From NCBI RefSeq assembly GCF_001202025.1, contig NZ_LGHS01000029.1:53663-117662 (forward strand): a stretch of 64,000 bases of DNA, read 5' to 3'. Under the pieces are notes generated by a model. It had not been told where the DNA came from and made no database searches. It saw nothing but the letters and a program-made list of their open reading frames with translations. The position numbers and the translations under genes are program-made. Source of the DNA: Pseudorhodobacter aquimaris. Lineage in GTDB: Bacteria; Pseudomonadota; Alphaproteobacteria; Rhodobacterales; Rhodobacteraceae. Shown one piece after another: positions 40,141 to 48,011 of this stretch. Within the stretch, counting starts at the first letter, position 1, and the number at the start of each line of letters is the position of its first letter.

Positions 40141-41649
40141 ATGAGGCCCGCCATTCGCAGTTTGCCCCCCTTTATTGATCTTCGCGCCTTTCTGGCTTGG
40201 GCCAGAGAGAGGGACGACCTGTTATGCCTGCCCGACAAGATCAACCTGAAACATGAGATGACAGCACTGCAGTTGGCTGCTTTGCGCGCCAACGGGCCGA
40301 TATTGCGGTTTGATGCAGCTGTTGCCGGGCCGGACCATGTGCCTTTTATGCCCGTGATCGGTAATCTTTTTGGCACGCCGGATCGGGTCGCGGCCGGGCT
40401 TGGGCTGACTTTGGATCAGGTTCCCGCCTTTGGCGCGTTCCTTGCCGCGCTTCGCAGTCCGCCACCGGTGGATGGGATGCGCGATGCCCTTTCACGCTGG
40501 CCAATGCTGAAGGCGGCGCTGGCCACGCGGCCCAAAGTGTTGCGCAATGCGCCGGTGCAAGAGGTCGAGGCACCTGTCGATATGGGTCAGATACCGGTGC
40601 AGACCCCTTGGCCCGAAGATGCCGGTCCGCTGATCACCTGGCCCGTTGTTATAACGCGGCCCCATGGGGCCGCGCCCGATGCTGTGGCGCAGTATAATCT
40701 GGGTGTTTACCGCGCGCAGGTGATCGGACCAGACCGGCTTATCCTGCGCTGGCTGGCCCATCGTGGCGGGGCGGCCCATGCCCGCAGTTGGGCACAGGCA
40801 AATGAGCCGATGCCGGTTGCGATTGCCCTTGGCGCGGACCCGGCAACCCTGCTTGCGGCAGCGCTTCCCCTGCCGGAAACCGTTTCAGAGCTTGCGTTTT
40901 CGGGTGTATTGCGAGGTGCCCGCACCCAACTTGTTGCAGCACGAACAGTGCCGCTTTTGGTGCCTGCGCATGCCGAGATTATGATTGAAGGTTGGGTTCA
41001 CCCGAATGATACCGCCCCAGAGGGGCCGTTTGGGGACCACACCGGCTATTATAACTCGGTCGAAAACTTTCCTGTCATGCGGATTTCGGCCATCACCCAT
41101 CGCCGCGATCCGCTATACCTGAGCACAGTCACGGGGCGTCCACCGGATGAACCCTCGGTGATCGGCGAGGTGTTCAACACCTTGGCGCTGCCGGTAATCC
41201 GCGCACAAACCCCTGAAATCCGTGATCTTTGGCTGCCGCCTGCGGCCTGTTCCTACCGGATGGCCGTGGTTCAAATCTCTAAACGTTATCCCGGTCAAGC
41301 GCGGCGGGTGATGATGGCATTATGGGGGATGCTGGCGCAGTTTTCCTATACCAAGACCATCGTTGTGGTTGATGAGGATATTGATCCGCGCAACTGGGAT
41401 GATGTGGTTTGGGCCATGGCCACCCGCATGGACCCGGCGCGTGATGTCATGGTGCTGGAAAACACGCCGATGGACTATCTGGATTTTTCCAGCCCGCGCG
41501 ATGGCTTGGCGGGCAAGCTTGGGATTGATGCCACGAATAAAATCGGCTCGGAAACCACGCGCGAATGGGGTCGGGTAATGACGCTCGACCCGGCACATGA
41601 GGCGCGCGCCGCCGAATTGATGGTACGTCATCTGGGGGGAAAACGATGA
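40141..41649 (+). CDS. ubiD: UbiD-family prenylated-FMN decarboxylase
   Basis: A 502-residue UbiD-family protein. PFIDLRAFLAWARERDDLL at the N-terminus, VPFMPVIGNLFGTPDRVAAGLG, the prFMN/metal region NLGVYRAQVIGPDRLILRWLAHRGGAAH, EGPFGDHTGYYN and the C-terminal EDIDPRNWDDVVWAMATR are family marks. In ubiquinone synthesis UbiD decarboxylates 4-hydroxy-3-polyprenylbenzoate without O2. The start is ATG at 40141. The next gene is ubiX, which makes its prenyl-FMN cofactor, and overlaps by four bases. Linkage to ubiT, ubiU and ubiV points to anaerobic ubiquinone synthesis. Confidence 0.9.
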   Translation: MRPAIRSLPPFIDLRAFLAWARERDDLLCLPDKINLKHEMTALQLAALRANGPILRFDAAVAGPDHVPFMPVIGNLFGTPDRVAAGLGLTLDQVPAFGAFLAALRSPPPVDGMRDALSRWPMLKAALATRPKVLRNAPVQEVEAPVDMGQIPVQTPWPEDAGPLITWPVVITRPHGAAPDAVAQYNLGVYRAQVIGPDRLILRWLAHRGGAAHARSWAQANEPMPVAIALGADPATLLAAALPLPETVSELAFSGVLRGARTQLVAARTVPLLVPAHAEIMIEGWVHPNDTAPEGPFGDHTGYYNSVENFPVMRISAITHRRDPLYLSTVTGRPPDEPSVIGEVFNTLALPVIRAQTPEIRDLWLPPAACSYRMAVVQISKRYPGQARRVMMALWGMLAQFSYTKTIVVVDEDIDPRNWDDVVWAMATRMDPARDVMVLENTPMDYLDFSSPRDGLAGKLGIDATNKIGSETTREWGRVMTLDPAHEARAAELMVRHLGGKR

Positions 41650-42221
41650 CGGCACGGGTGGTTCTGGGGGTCTCTGGTGCCTCGGGTGCGGCACTTGCCT
41701 TGGGGGTGGCGCGGGTTTTGCGCCGCGCAGGGGTTGCCGTTGATTTGGTGCTCTCACCGATGGCCGAGCGAACCTTACTGCTGGAAATCGGGCCAGAGGC
41801 GCGGAGCGATCTGGTGGCGCTGGTGGATAACCTGCACGCGGTCACGGATTTGGGGGCAACGATTGCCTCTGGCTCTTATCCTGTGGCGGGGATGATCGTG
41901 GCGCCCTGTTCGATGCGCAGCCTTGCCGCGATCGCCAACGGGTTGGACGACAACCTGCTGACCCGCACTGCCTCGGTTCAGCTAAAAGAGCGCCGCCCCC
42001 TGGTATTGCTGGCGCGTGAGGCGCCACTGACCCTTGCCCATCTGCGCAACATGACGGCCGTGACCGAGATGGGCGGCATCATCATGCCCCCGGTGCCCGC
42101 GTTCTATCTGCGCCCGCAAACCACCGAAGAGATTACCACGCAGATTGCCGCCAGGGCGGTCGATCTGTTGCACCTTGCCCCCGCCCAAGCCAAGGCCTGG
42201 GCCCCTTCCATCGGAGACTGA
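41646..42221 (+). CDS. ubiX: UbiX flavin prenyltransferase
   Basis: A 191-residue flavoprotein of the UbiX/Pad1 family. VVLGVSGASGAALALGVARVLRRAG at the N-terminus is the FMN-binding loop, IASGSYPVAGMIVAPCSMRSLAAIANG is the central signature, and RRPLVLLAREAPLTLAHLRNM and MPPVPAFY follow. The enzyme prenylates FMN to give the cofactor of UbiD. It overlaps ubiD by four bases and is three bases from the next gene, so it is in the same operon. Confidence 0.95.
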   Translation: MTARVVLGVSGASGAALALGVARVLRRAGVAVDLVLSPMAERTLLLEIGPEARSDLVALVDNLHAVTDLGATIASGSYPVAGMIVAPCSMRSLAAIANGLDDNLLTRTASVQLKERRPLVLLAREAPLTLAHLRNMTAVTEMGGIIMPPVPAFYLRPQTTEEITTQIAARAVDLLHLAPAQAKAWAPSIGD

Positions 42222-42223
42222 CC

Positions 42224-42889
42224 ATGACGACTATGAACCTGGACACCCAAGTCCGAGATATCGCCGCGAACATGCCCGGTGCCGCCGAACTGTTCCGCCA
42301 GTCCGGTATCAGCTTTTGCTGTGGTGGCAAAATGCCCCTGGCCGAAGCGGCAAAGGCCCAGGGGCTGGAACCTGAGGCCCTGCTGGCACAGCTTTTCGCG
42401 CTGCAAGAGGACGCGAACCGTGAGGCCCCGACCGAAACACTGGCGCTGATTGACTATGTGTTGGACCGCTATCACGAAACTCATCGTCGGGAACTGGAAA
42501 GCCTGATCCCCCTGGCACAGCGGGTTGAGACGGTGCATGGCGATCACGACGAAGCCCCGCTGGGGATTACGGCGGCGCTGATTGCGCTGCATGATGAGTT
42601 GGATAGCCACATGATGAAGGAAGAGCAGGTCTTGTTCCCCATAATGCGGGCCGGCAATGTGGCCGCTTTGGCGGGTCCGTTGGCGGTGATGCGTGACGAT
42701 CATCACGCTGCGACTGACCTTTTGCGCGGGATTGAACATGCAAGCAATGGGTTGACCCTGCCCGAAGGGGCCTGCGGGTCCTGGACCGCGCTTTATACCG
42801 GCCTGCGCAAACTTGGGGATGATCTTGTCGCGCATATCCACCTTGAGGAAACCGTGCTCTTTCCCCGTTTTGAACCAGAAGCCGCGTAA
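42224..42889 (+). CDS. ric: Iron-sulfur cluster repair di-iron protein (RIC/YtfE/ScdA type)
   Basis: A 221-residue protein. An N-terminal ScdA_N (DUF542) domain contains the CCGG motif (Cys32-Cys33 in ISFCCGGKMPL). The rest is a hemerythrin-like four-helix domain with repeated His and Glu ligands (YHETHRREL, HDELDSHMMKEEQVLFP, DDHHAATDL, HIHLEETVLFPRFE). RIC proteins repair Fe-S clusters damaged by nitric oxide or oxidants. Placement before nnrS, another NO-response gene, supports a nitrosative stress role. Confidence 0.93.
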   Translation: MTTMNLDTQVRDIAANMPGAAELFRQSGISFCCGGKMPLAEAAKAQGLEPEALLAQLFALQEDANREAPTETLALIDYVLDRYHETHRRELESLIPLAQRVETVHGDHDEAPLGITAALIALHDELDSHMMKEEQVLFPIMRAGNVAALAGPLAVMRDDHHAATDLLRGIEHASNGLTLPEGACGSWTALYTGLRKLGDDLVAHIHLEETVLFPRFEPEAA

Positions 42890-44036
42890 CAGTACAACGC
42901 ACCCCCATAAGCCATTGTTTTTGCTTATGGGGGTCTGGGCGATGCTGGTGCCATGGGTTTGGGTGTGGCCGGAATTGGTTGACGATCCGGTGTTTTGGCA
43001 CGCGCATGAGCTGATCTTTGGCGTGGCAGGCGCGGCCCTCGGGGGTTACTTGCTCATTGCCTTGCCAAGCTGGACAGTATCGAAAGGCCGCCACAGGATC
43101 GGGCGCGTGTCACTGATCTTGTTGGTCTTTGCTTGGGGCCTTGGGCGGGCGGCGATGCTGTTGAATGCACAAGTGGTTGTTGTGTCAATCTGCGCCAGCC
43201 TGTTCCCTTTCAGCCTTTCAACTTTGTTGCTGCCGCCCTTGTGGCAGGCCCGTGCATGGCAGAAGCTGCCGTTTGCGGTGGTGCCAATGGCTTTGGCCGC
43301 CGCGGACCTGACGTGGCTGCAAATGCGGAGGGCTGGCGTATCGGATCTGTCATATGGGCTGGCTTCGGTTCTGGTTTTTGCTGTGATGATATCGGTGATT
43401 GGCGGTCGGACTTTGCCTGCCTTTATCAACAGCCGCTTTCACGGGGCGGGTGACACTGTTTTGCGCTTGCCTGCGCTTGGGGCAATCGCCAGCGGGCTTA
43501 TCTTGATGTCGTTCATTTTCTTGATCGCAGAACAACCGGCGATATCCGGGACTATGATGATGGTGGCAGCGGCACTACAATTGGTCCGCCTCGTCGCATG
43601 GGGCAGATGGGCGCTCGTTGCGCATTTGGATTTGATGATGATGTACTTCGCTTGGGGGTGGCTGGTGATTGGATTGGCGTTGTTGGGGGCGACGCTGCTA
43701 ATGCCGGGTGTATACGCACCCGCAAGAATGCTGCACGGTTTGACCATCGGTGCAATGGGGTCAATGATCATGGCCATTTCGTCGCGGGCTTTTATGGCAC
43801 GCGCGCCGGGAAGGTTGCTGGCCAGCCCGATACAGGTCGCGTCTTTTGTCTTGATCGGGGCTGCTGCGGCAATTCGATTGCTGTTCCCCTATACCGACCT
43901 ATTTGGCATTGCCGGGATGGAGTGGTCTGTCGGCGCGTGGAACCTTGGCTGGGCGCTGTATTTGCTGCCGCTATTGCGCAACCTGACAAAACCGCCCCCC
44001 TATCCGGTTCTAAGCGCTTTGCGCCGCCAAATTTGA
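42870..44036 (+). CDS. nnrS: NnrS family membrane protein
   Basis: About 388 residues with 11-12 hydrophobic segments. HKPLFLLMGVWAMLVPWVWVWPELVDDPVFWHAHELIFG at the N-terminus and GGRTLPAFINSRFHGAG, ARMLHGLTIGAMGSMIMAISSRAFMARAP later match NnrS, a haem- and copper-containing protein tied to NO stress. Conserved histidines occur in WHAHE. The start is unclear: TTG at 42870 (overlapping ric by 20 bases) gives the family-like N-terminus, while ATG 42927 would cut it. No strong ribosome site is visible at either, so it may depend on coupling to ric. Confidence 0.87.
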   Translation: MNQKPRNSTTHPHKPLFLLMGVWAMLVPWVWVWPELVDDPVFWHAHELIFGVAGAALGGYLLIALPSWTVSKGRHRIGRVSLILLVFAWGLGRAAMLLNAQVVVVSICASLFPFSLSTLLLPPLWQARAWQKLPFAVVPMALAAADLTWLQMRRAGVSDLSYGLASVLVFAVMISVIGGRTLPAFINSRFHGAGDTVLRLPALGAIASGLILMSFIFLIAEQPAISGTMMMVAAALQLVRLVAWGRWALVAHLDLMMMYFAWGWLVIGLALLGATLLMPGVYAPARMLHGLTIGAMGSMIMAISSRAFMARAPGRLLASPIQVASFVLIGAAAAIRLLFPYTDLFGIAGMEWSVGAWNLGWALYLLPLLRNLTKPPPYPVLSALRRQI

Positions 44037-44046
44037 CGGGCGTCAA
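44033..44046 (+). promoter_or_regulatory. FNR/Dnr-like box upstream of ubiT
   Basis: TTGACGGGCGTCAA is a perfect TTGAC-N4-GTCAA inverted repeat overlapping the nnrS stop codon. Its end is 57 bases before the ubiT ATG (44104). It resembles FNR-family targets with C/G in place of T/A at the inner position. It suggests an internal promoter for ubiTUV. Confidence 0.6.
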
Positions 44047-44103
44047 TTCCTTTCCGGTTCGGGTTTGCTAGACGGGACACAGATTCTGACCGAAGGACAT
44101 CTG

Positions 44104-44646
44104 ATGCAGCCCGACCCCATGGCGATTAAATCGGCGCCGCCGCTTTTGGCCCTTGCCCTGCGCCCGCTGCCCTTGCTGCCGCTCGCTGCCGCGCTGACCG
44201 CGTTGACCCGCAGCGTGGCGACGCGTCATCCATCCCTGTTTCGCAGGCTTGGCCCCTATGCCAGTGCGAGCTTTGTGTTGGACCCAACAGACCTGCCCTT
44301 TGTGATCTGCCTGTCGTTCGATGCCACCAGACCGCAAGTCACCCTTCACCGGCAAGCACAGCAGGGCGACACCAAGATCGCGGGACCATTGGCCGCTTTG
44401 CTTGGGATGGTGCATGGTGCATTTGATGGCGATGCGCTGTTTTTCTCACGCGATCTGGTGATCGAGGGCAATACCGAGGCGGTATTGGCATTGCGCAACG
44501 CAATTGATGATGCCGAACTGGACATCGGCGCAGAGTTACAAGCGCTGTCCGGCCCTTTTGCGGGGCTGTTGGGGCGCGCGATTGCGATGGCGCAGGCCCG
44601 CACGGGGCTGTGCCTGTCCCGACCAGAAACAGGAGTGTATAACTGA
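44104..44646 (+). CDS. ubiT: UbiT, SCP2-domain lipid-binding protein
   Basis: A 180-residue protein of the SCP2 sterol-carrier family. The N-terminal part is hydrophobic (PLLALALRPLPLLPLAAALTALT) and the SCP2 core includes FVLDPTDLPFVICLSF, HGAFDGDALFFSRDLVIEGNTEAVLALRNAIDDAELD. UbiT is the accessory lipid-binding protein of the O2-independent ubiquinone pathway and works with UbiU and UbiV. ATG at 44104 has GAAGGAC about seven bases upstream; TTG 44065 is unlikely. It is coupled to ubiU by a TGATG overlap. Confidence 0.88.
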   Translation: MQPDPMAIKSAPPLLALALRPLPLLPLAAALTALTRSVATRHPSLFRRLGPYASASFVLDPTDLPFVICLSFDATRPQVTLHRQAQQGDTKIAGPLAALLGMVHGAFDGDALFFSRDLVIEGNTEAVLALRNAIDDAELDIGAELQALSGPFAGLLGRAIAMAQARTGLCLSRPETGVYN

Positions 44647-45623
44647 TGGAAATCGTTTGTCCTGCGGGAACGCCCGCATCATTGCGGGCCGCGGTCCGGG
44701 CCGGGGCACATACGGTCTATTGCGGCTTTGCCGATGAAACCAATGCGCGTAACTTTCCGGGCCTGAATTTTGACCGCGCTGAAATGCGTGAAGGCATCGC
44801 CTTTGCCCATGGTCACGGTGCAAAGGTGCTGATTGCGATCAACACTTTTCCGCGCGCGGGGGCCGAGGGTATTTGGCACAGCGCCGTTTCCGATGCTGCC
44901 GATTTGGGGGCTGATGCGGTGATTTTGGCCGACCTCGGTCTGTTGGATTACGCGGCACAAAATCACCCCGCGCTGCGCAGGCACCTCTCGGTTCAGGCGG
45001 CCGCGGCCAATGCCGATATGATCAACTATTACGCCGAAACATTTGGGGTAAGGCGGGTGGTTTTACCGCGCGTCCTGTCGGTGCCTGAAATCGCCGCGAT
45101 CAACGCGGAAACTGAGGTGGAAACAGAGGTTTTCGTGTTCGGCGGGCTGTGCGTCATGGCCGAGGGACGGTGTTCGCTGTCATCCTATGCCACCGGAAAA
45201 TCGCCCAATATGAACGGCGTTTGCTCCCCCCCCAGCCATGTGGATTACCGCAAGGAGGACGGTGAGTTGAAGGCGCGTCTTGGCGGTTATTTGATCCACA
45301 GCGCCGCCGAGGACGAACCCGCGCCCTATCCGACCCTGTGCAAGGGGTGCTTTACCGCAGGCGATCAAAGCGGCTATCTGTTCGAAGATCCGGTAAGTTT
45401 GAATGCCGAACAACTCATCCCGCAATTACACAAGGCAGGCGTGACCGCGCTGAAGATCGAAGGGCGGCAGCGCTCGGCCTCATATGTGGCACAGGTGGTG
45501 AAGAACTTTCGCGCGGCAGTAGATGCTTTGACATCGGGTCAACCGATGCCCGCCGGAATGTTGGCACGGCTGTCCGAAGGTCAGGCCAGCACCACCGGCG
45601 CCTATAAGAAAACATGGAGATAA
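44646..45623 (+). CDS. ubiU: UbiU, U32-family Fe-S protein for O2-independent ubiquinone hydroxylation
   Basis: A 325-residue peptidase U32-family protein. The four cysteines that bind the 4Fe-4S cluster in Escherichia coli UbiU (169, 176, 193, 232) are present at the same numbers here: GLCVMAEGRC (Cys169, Cys176), NGVCSPP (Cys193) and LCKGC (Cys232). The N-terminus EIVCPAGTPASLRAAVRAGAHTVY is typical. With UbiV it hydroxylates ubiquinone precursors without oxygen. It starts within the ubiT stop (TGATG) and ends four bases before ubiV. Confidence 0.95.
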   Translation: MEIVCPAGTPASLRAAVRAGAHTVYCGFADETNARNFPGLNFDRAEMREGIAFAHGHGAKVLIAINTFPRAGAEGIWHSAVSDAADLGADAVILADLGLLDYAAQNHPALRRHLSVQAAAANADMINYYAETFGVRRVVLPRVLSVPEIAAINAETEVETEVFVFGGLCVMAEGRCSLSSYATGKSPNMNGVCSPPSHVDYRKEDGELKARLGGYLIHSAAEDEPAPYPTLCKGCFTAGDQSGYLFEDPVSLNAEQLIPQLHKAGVTALKIEGRQRSASYVAQVVKNFRAAVDALTSGQPMPAGMLARLSEGQASTTGAYKKTWR

Positions 45624-45627
45624 GCCG

Positions 45628-46529
45628 ATGAAACTTACCGTTGGCCCGACCAGTTCTTTTGGAAAGCAGATGCATGGGCTGCGTTTTACGAAAGCATCGC
45701 CCAAGCCCCTGTTGATCACATAAGCCTTGGCGAGGTGGTTTGTTCCAAACGTTTGCCGTTTTTCCAAGACCGTATCCCCGATGCGATTGGGGTGTTGCAA
45801 GCAGCTGGTAAAACTGTGGCGCTTAGCAGTCTTGCGCTGGTCACGCTGAAACGCGAACGCAAAATGACGGCAGAGCTGGCCGAGATGGGCGTAGAGATCG
45901 AGATCAACGACCTGACCGCGCTGGCGCATCTGCCGCCAAAGGCGCCGTTCAGCGTCGGCCCCTTGGTCAACGTTTATAATGAAAGCACGTTGCGCTGGCT
46001 TGGCGCGCGCGGTGCGGTGCGGATTTGCCTGCCGCCGGAATTGCCGCTGGACTCAATTGCAACATTGGCTTCCGCCGCGCGCGACAATGGTGTGGAAGTC
46101 GAGGTTTGGGGCTATGGCCGCGTTCCGCTTGCAATTTCGGGGCGTTGCTACCATGCGCGGCTACATGCACGGCCCAAAGACAATTGCCAGTTCGCCTGCG
46201 AAGATGACCCCGATGGCCTGTCCGTCCTAACCCGCGAGGGGCAGCCATTCTTGGCAATGAACGGTGTGCAAACGCTGTCGGACTCATACGCCTGCATGGC
46301 GTTGCAGGTTGACGCGCTGGCGCAGGCGGGGGTGTCTTCTTTGCGCCTGTCACCACAAACCGGCGATTTCACGAAAATTTGCGGGTCGTTTCGGGATCTG
46401 TTGGATGGGCGGCTTTCGGGGCCTGAACTGGTGAATAGGTTGCATGCCGACACCGACGGTCTGCGCCTGTCCGACGGATTTGTGCGGGGCGCGCGCGGGG
46501 CCGACTGGTCAGCGGCCGCCACACCATAA
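45628..46529 (+). pseudogene. ubiV: UbiV, frameshifted near the N-terminus
   Basis: ATG at 45628 gives the family N-terminus MKLTVGPT, but this frame soon stops (TAA at 45720-45722). The expected continuation FFWKADAWAAFYESIAQ ... LGEVVCSKRLPFF is in another frame from 45654. One base is missing between about 45648 and 45653; restoring it gives 903 bases, 300 residues, close to the normal length. The Fe-S cysteines are intact: VVCSKR (equivalent of Cys39) and GRC-x12-C-x3-C (GRCYHARLH, DNCQFAC), spaced as Cys180/193/197 in Escherichia coli. Translation from GTG 45735 would make a protein lacking the first 36 residues. Sequencing error is an alternative. Confidence 0.9.
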
Positions 46530-46588
46530 TGGCGGCCCGTCCTTTGACCCGGCACTAGGGCAAAGAGAGAGTGTCGGGTCCAGTTGCA

Positions 46589-46602
46589 CTGACGGTCGTC
46601 AA
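46589..46602 (+). promoter_or_regulatory. Weak FNR-like box before the Crp/Fnr gene
   Basis: CTGACGGTCGTCAA differs from TTGAC-N4-GTCAA at the first base only. It is about 100 bases before the regulator ATG at 46703 and could mean autoregulation. With one mismatch in the most conserved base this is a low-confidence site. Confidence 0.3.
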
Positions 46603-46702
46603 GACCGACGGCACAGAACTGCCCTGATACGAAGGGTCGCAGGCCCCAAACGTAGCGCCGCATTATGCGCCGTAGTATGCAGTCCCGAAAAAGGATCCGC
46701 AC

Positions 46703-47383
46703 ATGCGTGATTTCAGCCAGCTTCAGCACCCCTGTGGCAACTGCGGATTTCAGGATCAAAGCCTTTGGCAGCCTGTCAGCGGGGCTCTTTTGCCCACGCT
46801 TAACCGCGGGTTTAACCGCGTGCCATTAGAAACCGGTCAAATTCTGTTTGGACAAGGCGAGGAAAACACTGGCATCTACTGCATCTCCAAGGGGTTGATT
46901 GGGATGCGAAGCTGTCAGGGCGATGGGAGGTCAACCCTCTTGCGGCTTGGCTATCCCGGTGAGATTATCGGCTTCCGGTCCTTTATGGCTGGTCAACCCC
47001 ATCACACCGAGGCGCAAGCCCTGATCCCCTCACGCGTCTGCATGGTCCCGCGTCATGCTGTCCGGCAAATCCTCGACCGCTCACCCGAGGTGCTTGGCCG
47101 CTTGGCAGATCGTTGCATTCAGGAAATCGACCGCAGCCACGCCCATATTATCGCCGCCGCTACCAGTTCAAACACAGAGCGGTTGTCGGATCTATTGGCA
47201 AAGCTGTTGCAAATACATGGGCAGGATTATGCGGATGGCAGGCGTATGGAGCTGCCCCTATCCCGCGCCGACCTTGCCGATCTGCTGGGGATACGGCCCG
47301 AGACATTGTCGCGTGTCGTCGCGCGTCTGGCAAGTAACGGCCCTTATACGATACGCGGCCGCGAAGTTTTGTTGCGGTCCTGA
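46703..47383 (+). CDS. Crp/Fnr family transcriptional regulator
   Basis: A 226-residue regulator with an N-terminal cyclic-nucleotide-like sensory domain (RVPLETGQILFGQGEENTGIYCISKGLIG) and a C-terminal winged helix (LSRADLADLLGIRPETLSRVVARL). The recognition helix has Glu200-Ser203-Arg204, the E-SR set by which FNR reads TTGAT/TTGAC half-sites. Cys11 and Cys14 form a CxxC as in FNR, but the third N-terminal cysteine is missing (Ser20 at that spacing), so an FNR-type 4Fe-4S cluster is doubtful. It may sense NO or oxygen another way, like Dnr/NnrR relatives. It lies downstream of ubiV in the same direction and probably controls the cluster. Confidence 0.85.
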   Translation: MRDFSQLQHPCGNCGFQDQSLWQPVSGALLPTLNRGFNRVPLETGQILFGQGEENTGIYCISKGLIGMRSCQGDGRSTLLRLGYPGEIIGFRSFMAGQPHHTEAQALIPSRVCMVPRHAVRQILDRSPEVLGRLADRCIQEIDRSHAHIIAAATSSNTERLSDLLAKLLQIHGQDYADGRRMELPLSRADLADLLGIRPETLSRVVARLASNGPYTIRGREVLLRS

Positions 47384-48011
47384 AACCTCTGGGGAGTGTG
47401 CTGTCGGGCCAATGTGAATCCGTCCTTCCAAGACCAGAGGGGCCTGTCCTTATACCGCACCGGGTTGGCGCCACTCGGTAGGCGCGGTTGAGCCTGAAAT
47501 TGCCACCTGCGTAGAAATCGCCGCATCCGGCCTCAGCGTTGTGTGCCCTTCACGCCCACATATTGTAAAATATGATTATGTTTTGGCAGGAAGCGCCCTC
47601 GAATTGACCAACATCAAGGACAGCACATGCGCGGCGGCATTGACTGTCGAAACTCGGCATAGACCCAGGACATAATTTTATGGAGTTTCCAACGTATCGG
47701 GCGAGTTCGGCTGACACAGCGATGTCTGGGCGGCGATGTCTTGGCAAAACAGAATTTCGACGCGCTGCGAAGCAGGCGACACCGATTGGCATTTTCTGCT
47801 CGGCAACTGAATTACAGAGAAACTACTAAAGTGGAGCCGGCTGCATCATCTTCAAGACGTCGGCGCGCGTCCCGGAATAAATCAGGTCGGCAACACCCTA
47901 TGCGTGCGCAAATTGCGTCAGGGCGTGATGCGTAACATGTACTTTGGGACCAAGGGGACAAACTGCGATTTGACGTGCAACTGGCACTTATGAAAACCGA
48001 AGGAAGCCCCG
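47384..48011. other. Intergenic region before the RND efflux genes
   Basis: About 630 bases with no recognisable gene. A short inverted repeat CATATTGTAAAATATG lies at about 47561-47576. Frames of 60-110 codons exist on both strands but have no features of real proteins. No regulator gene for the efflux pump is present. Confidence 0.4.
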
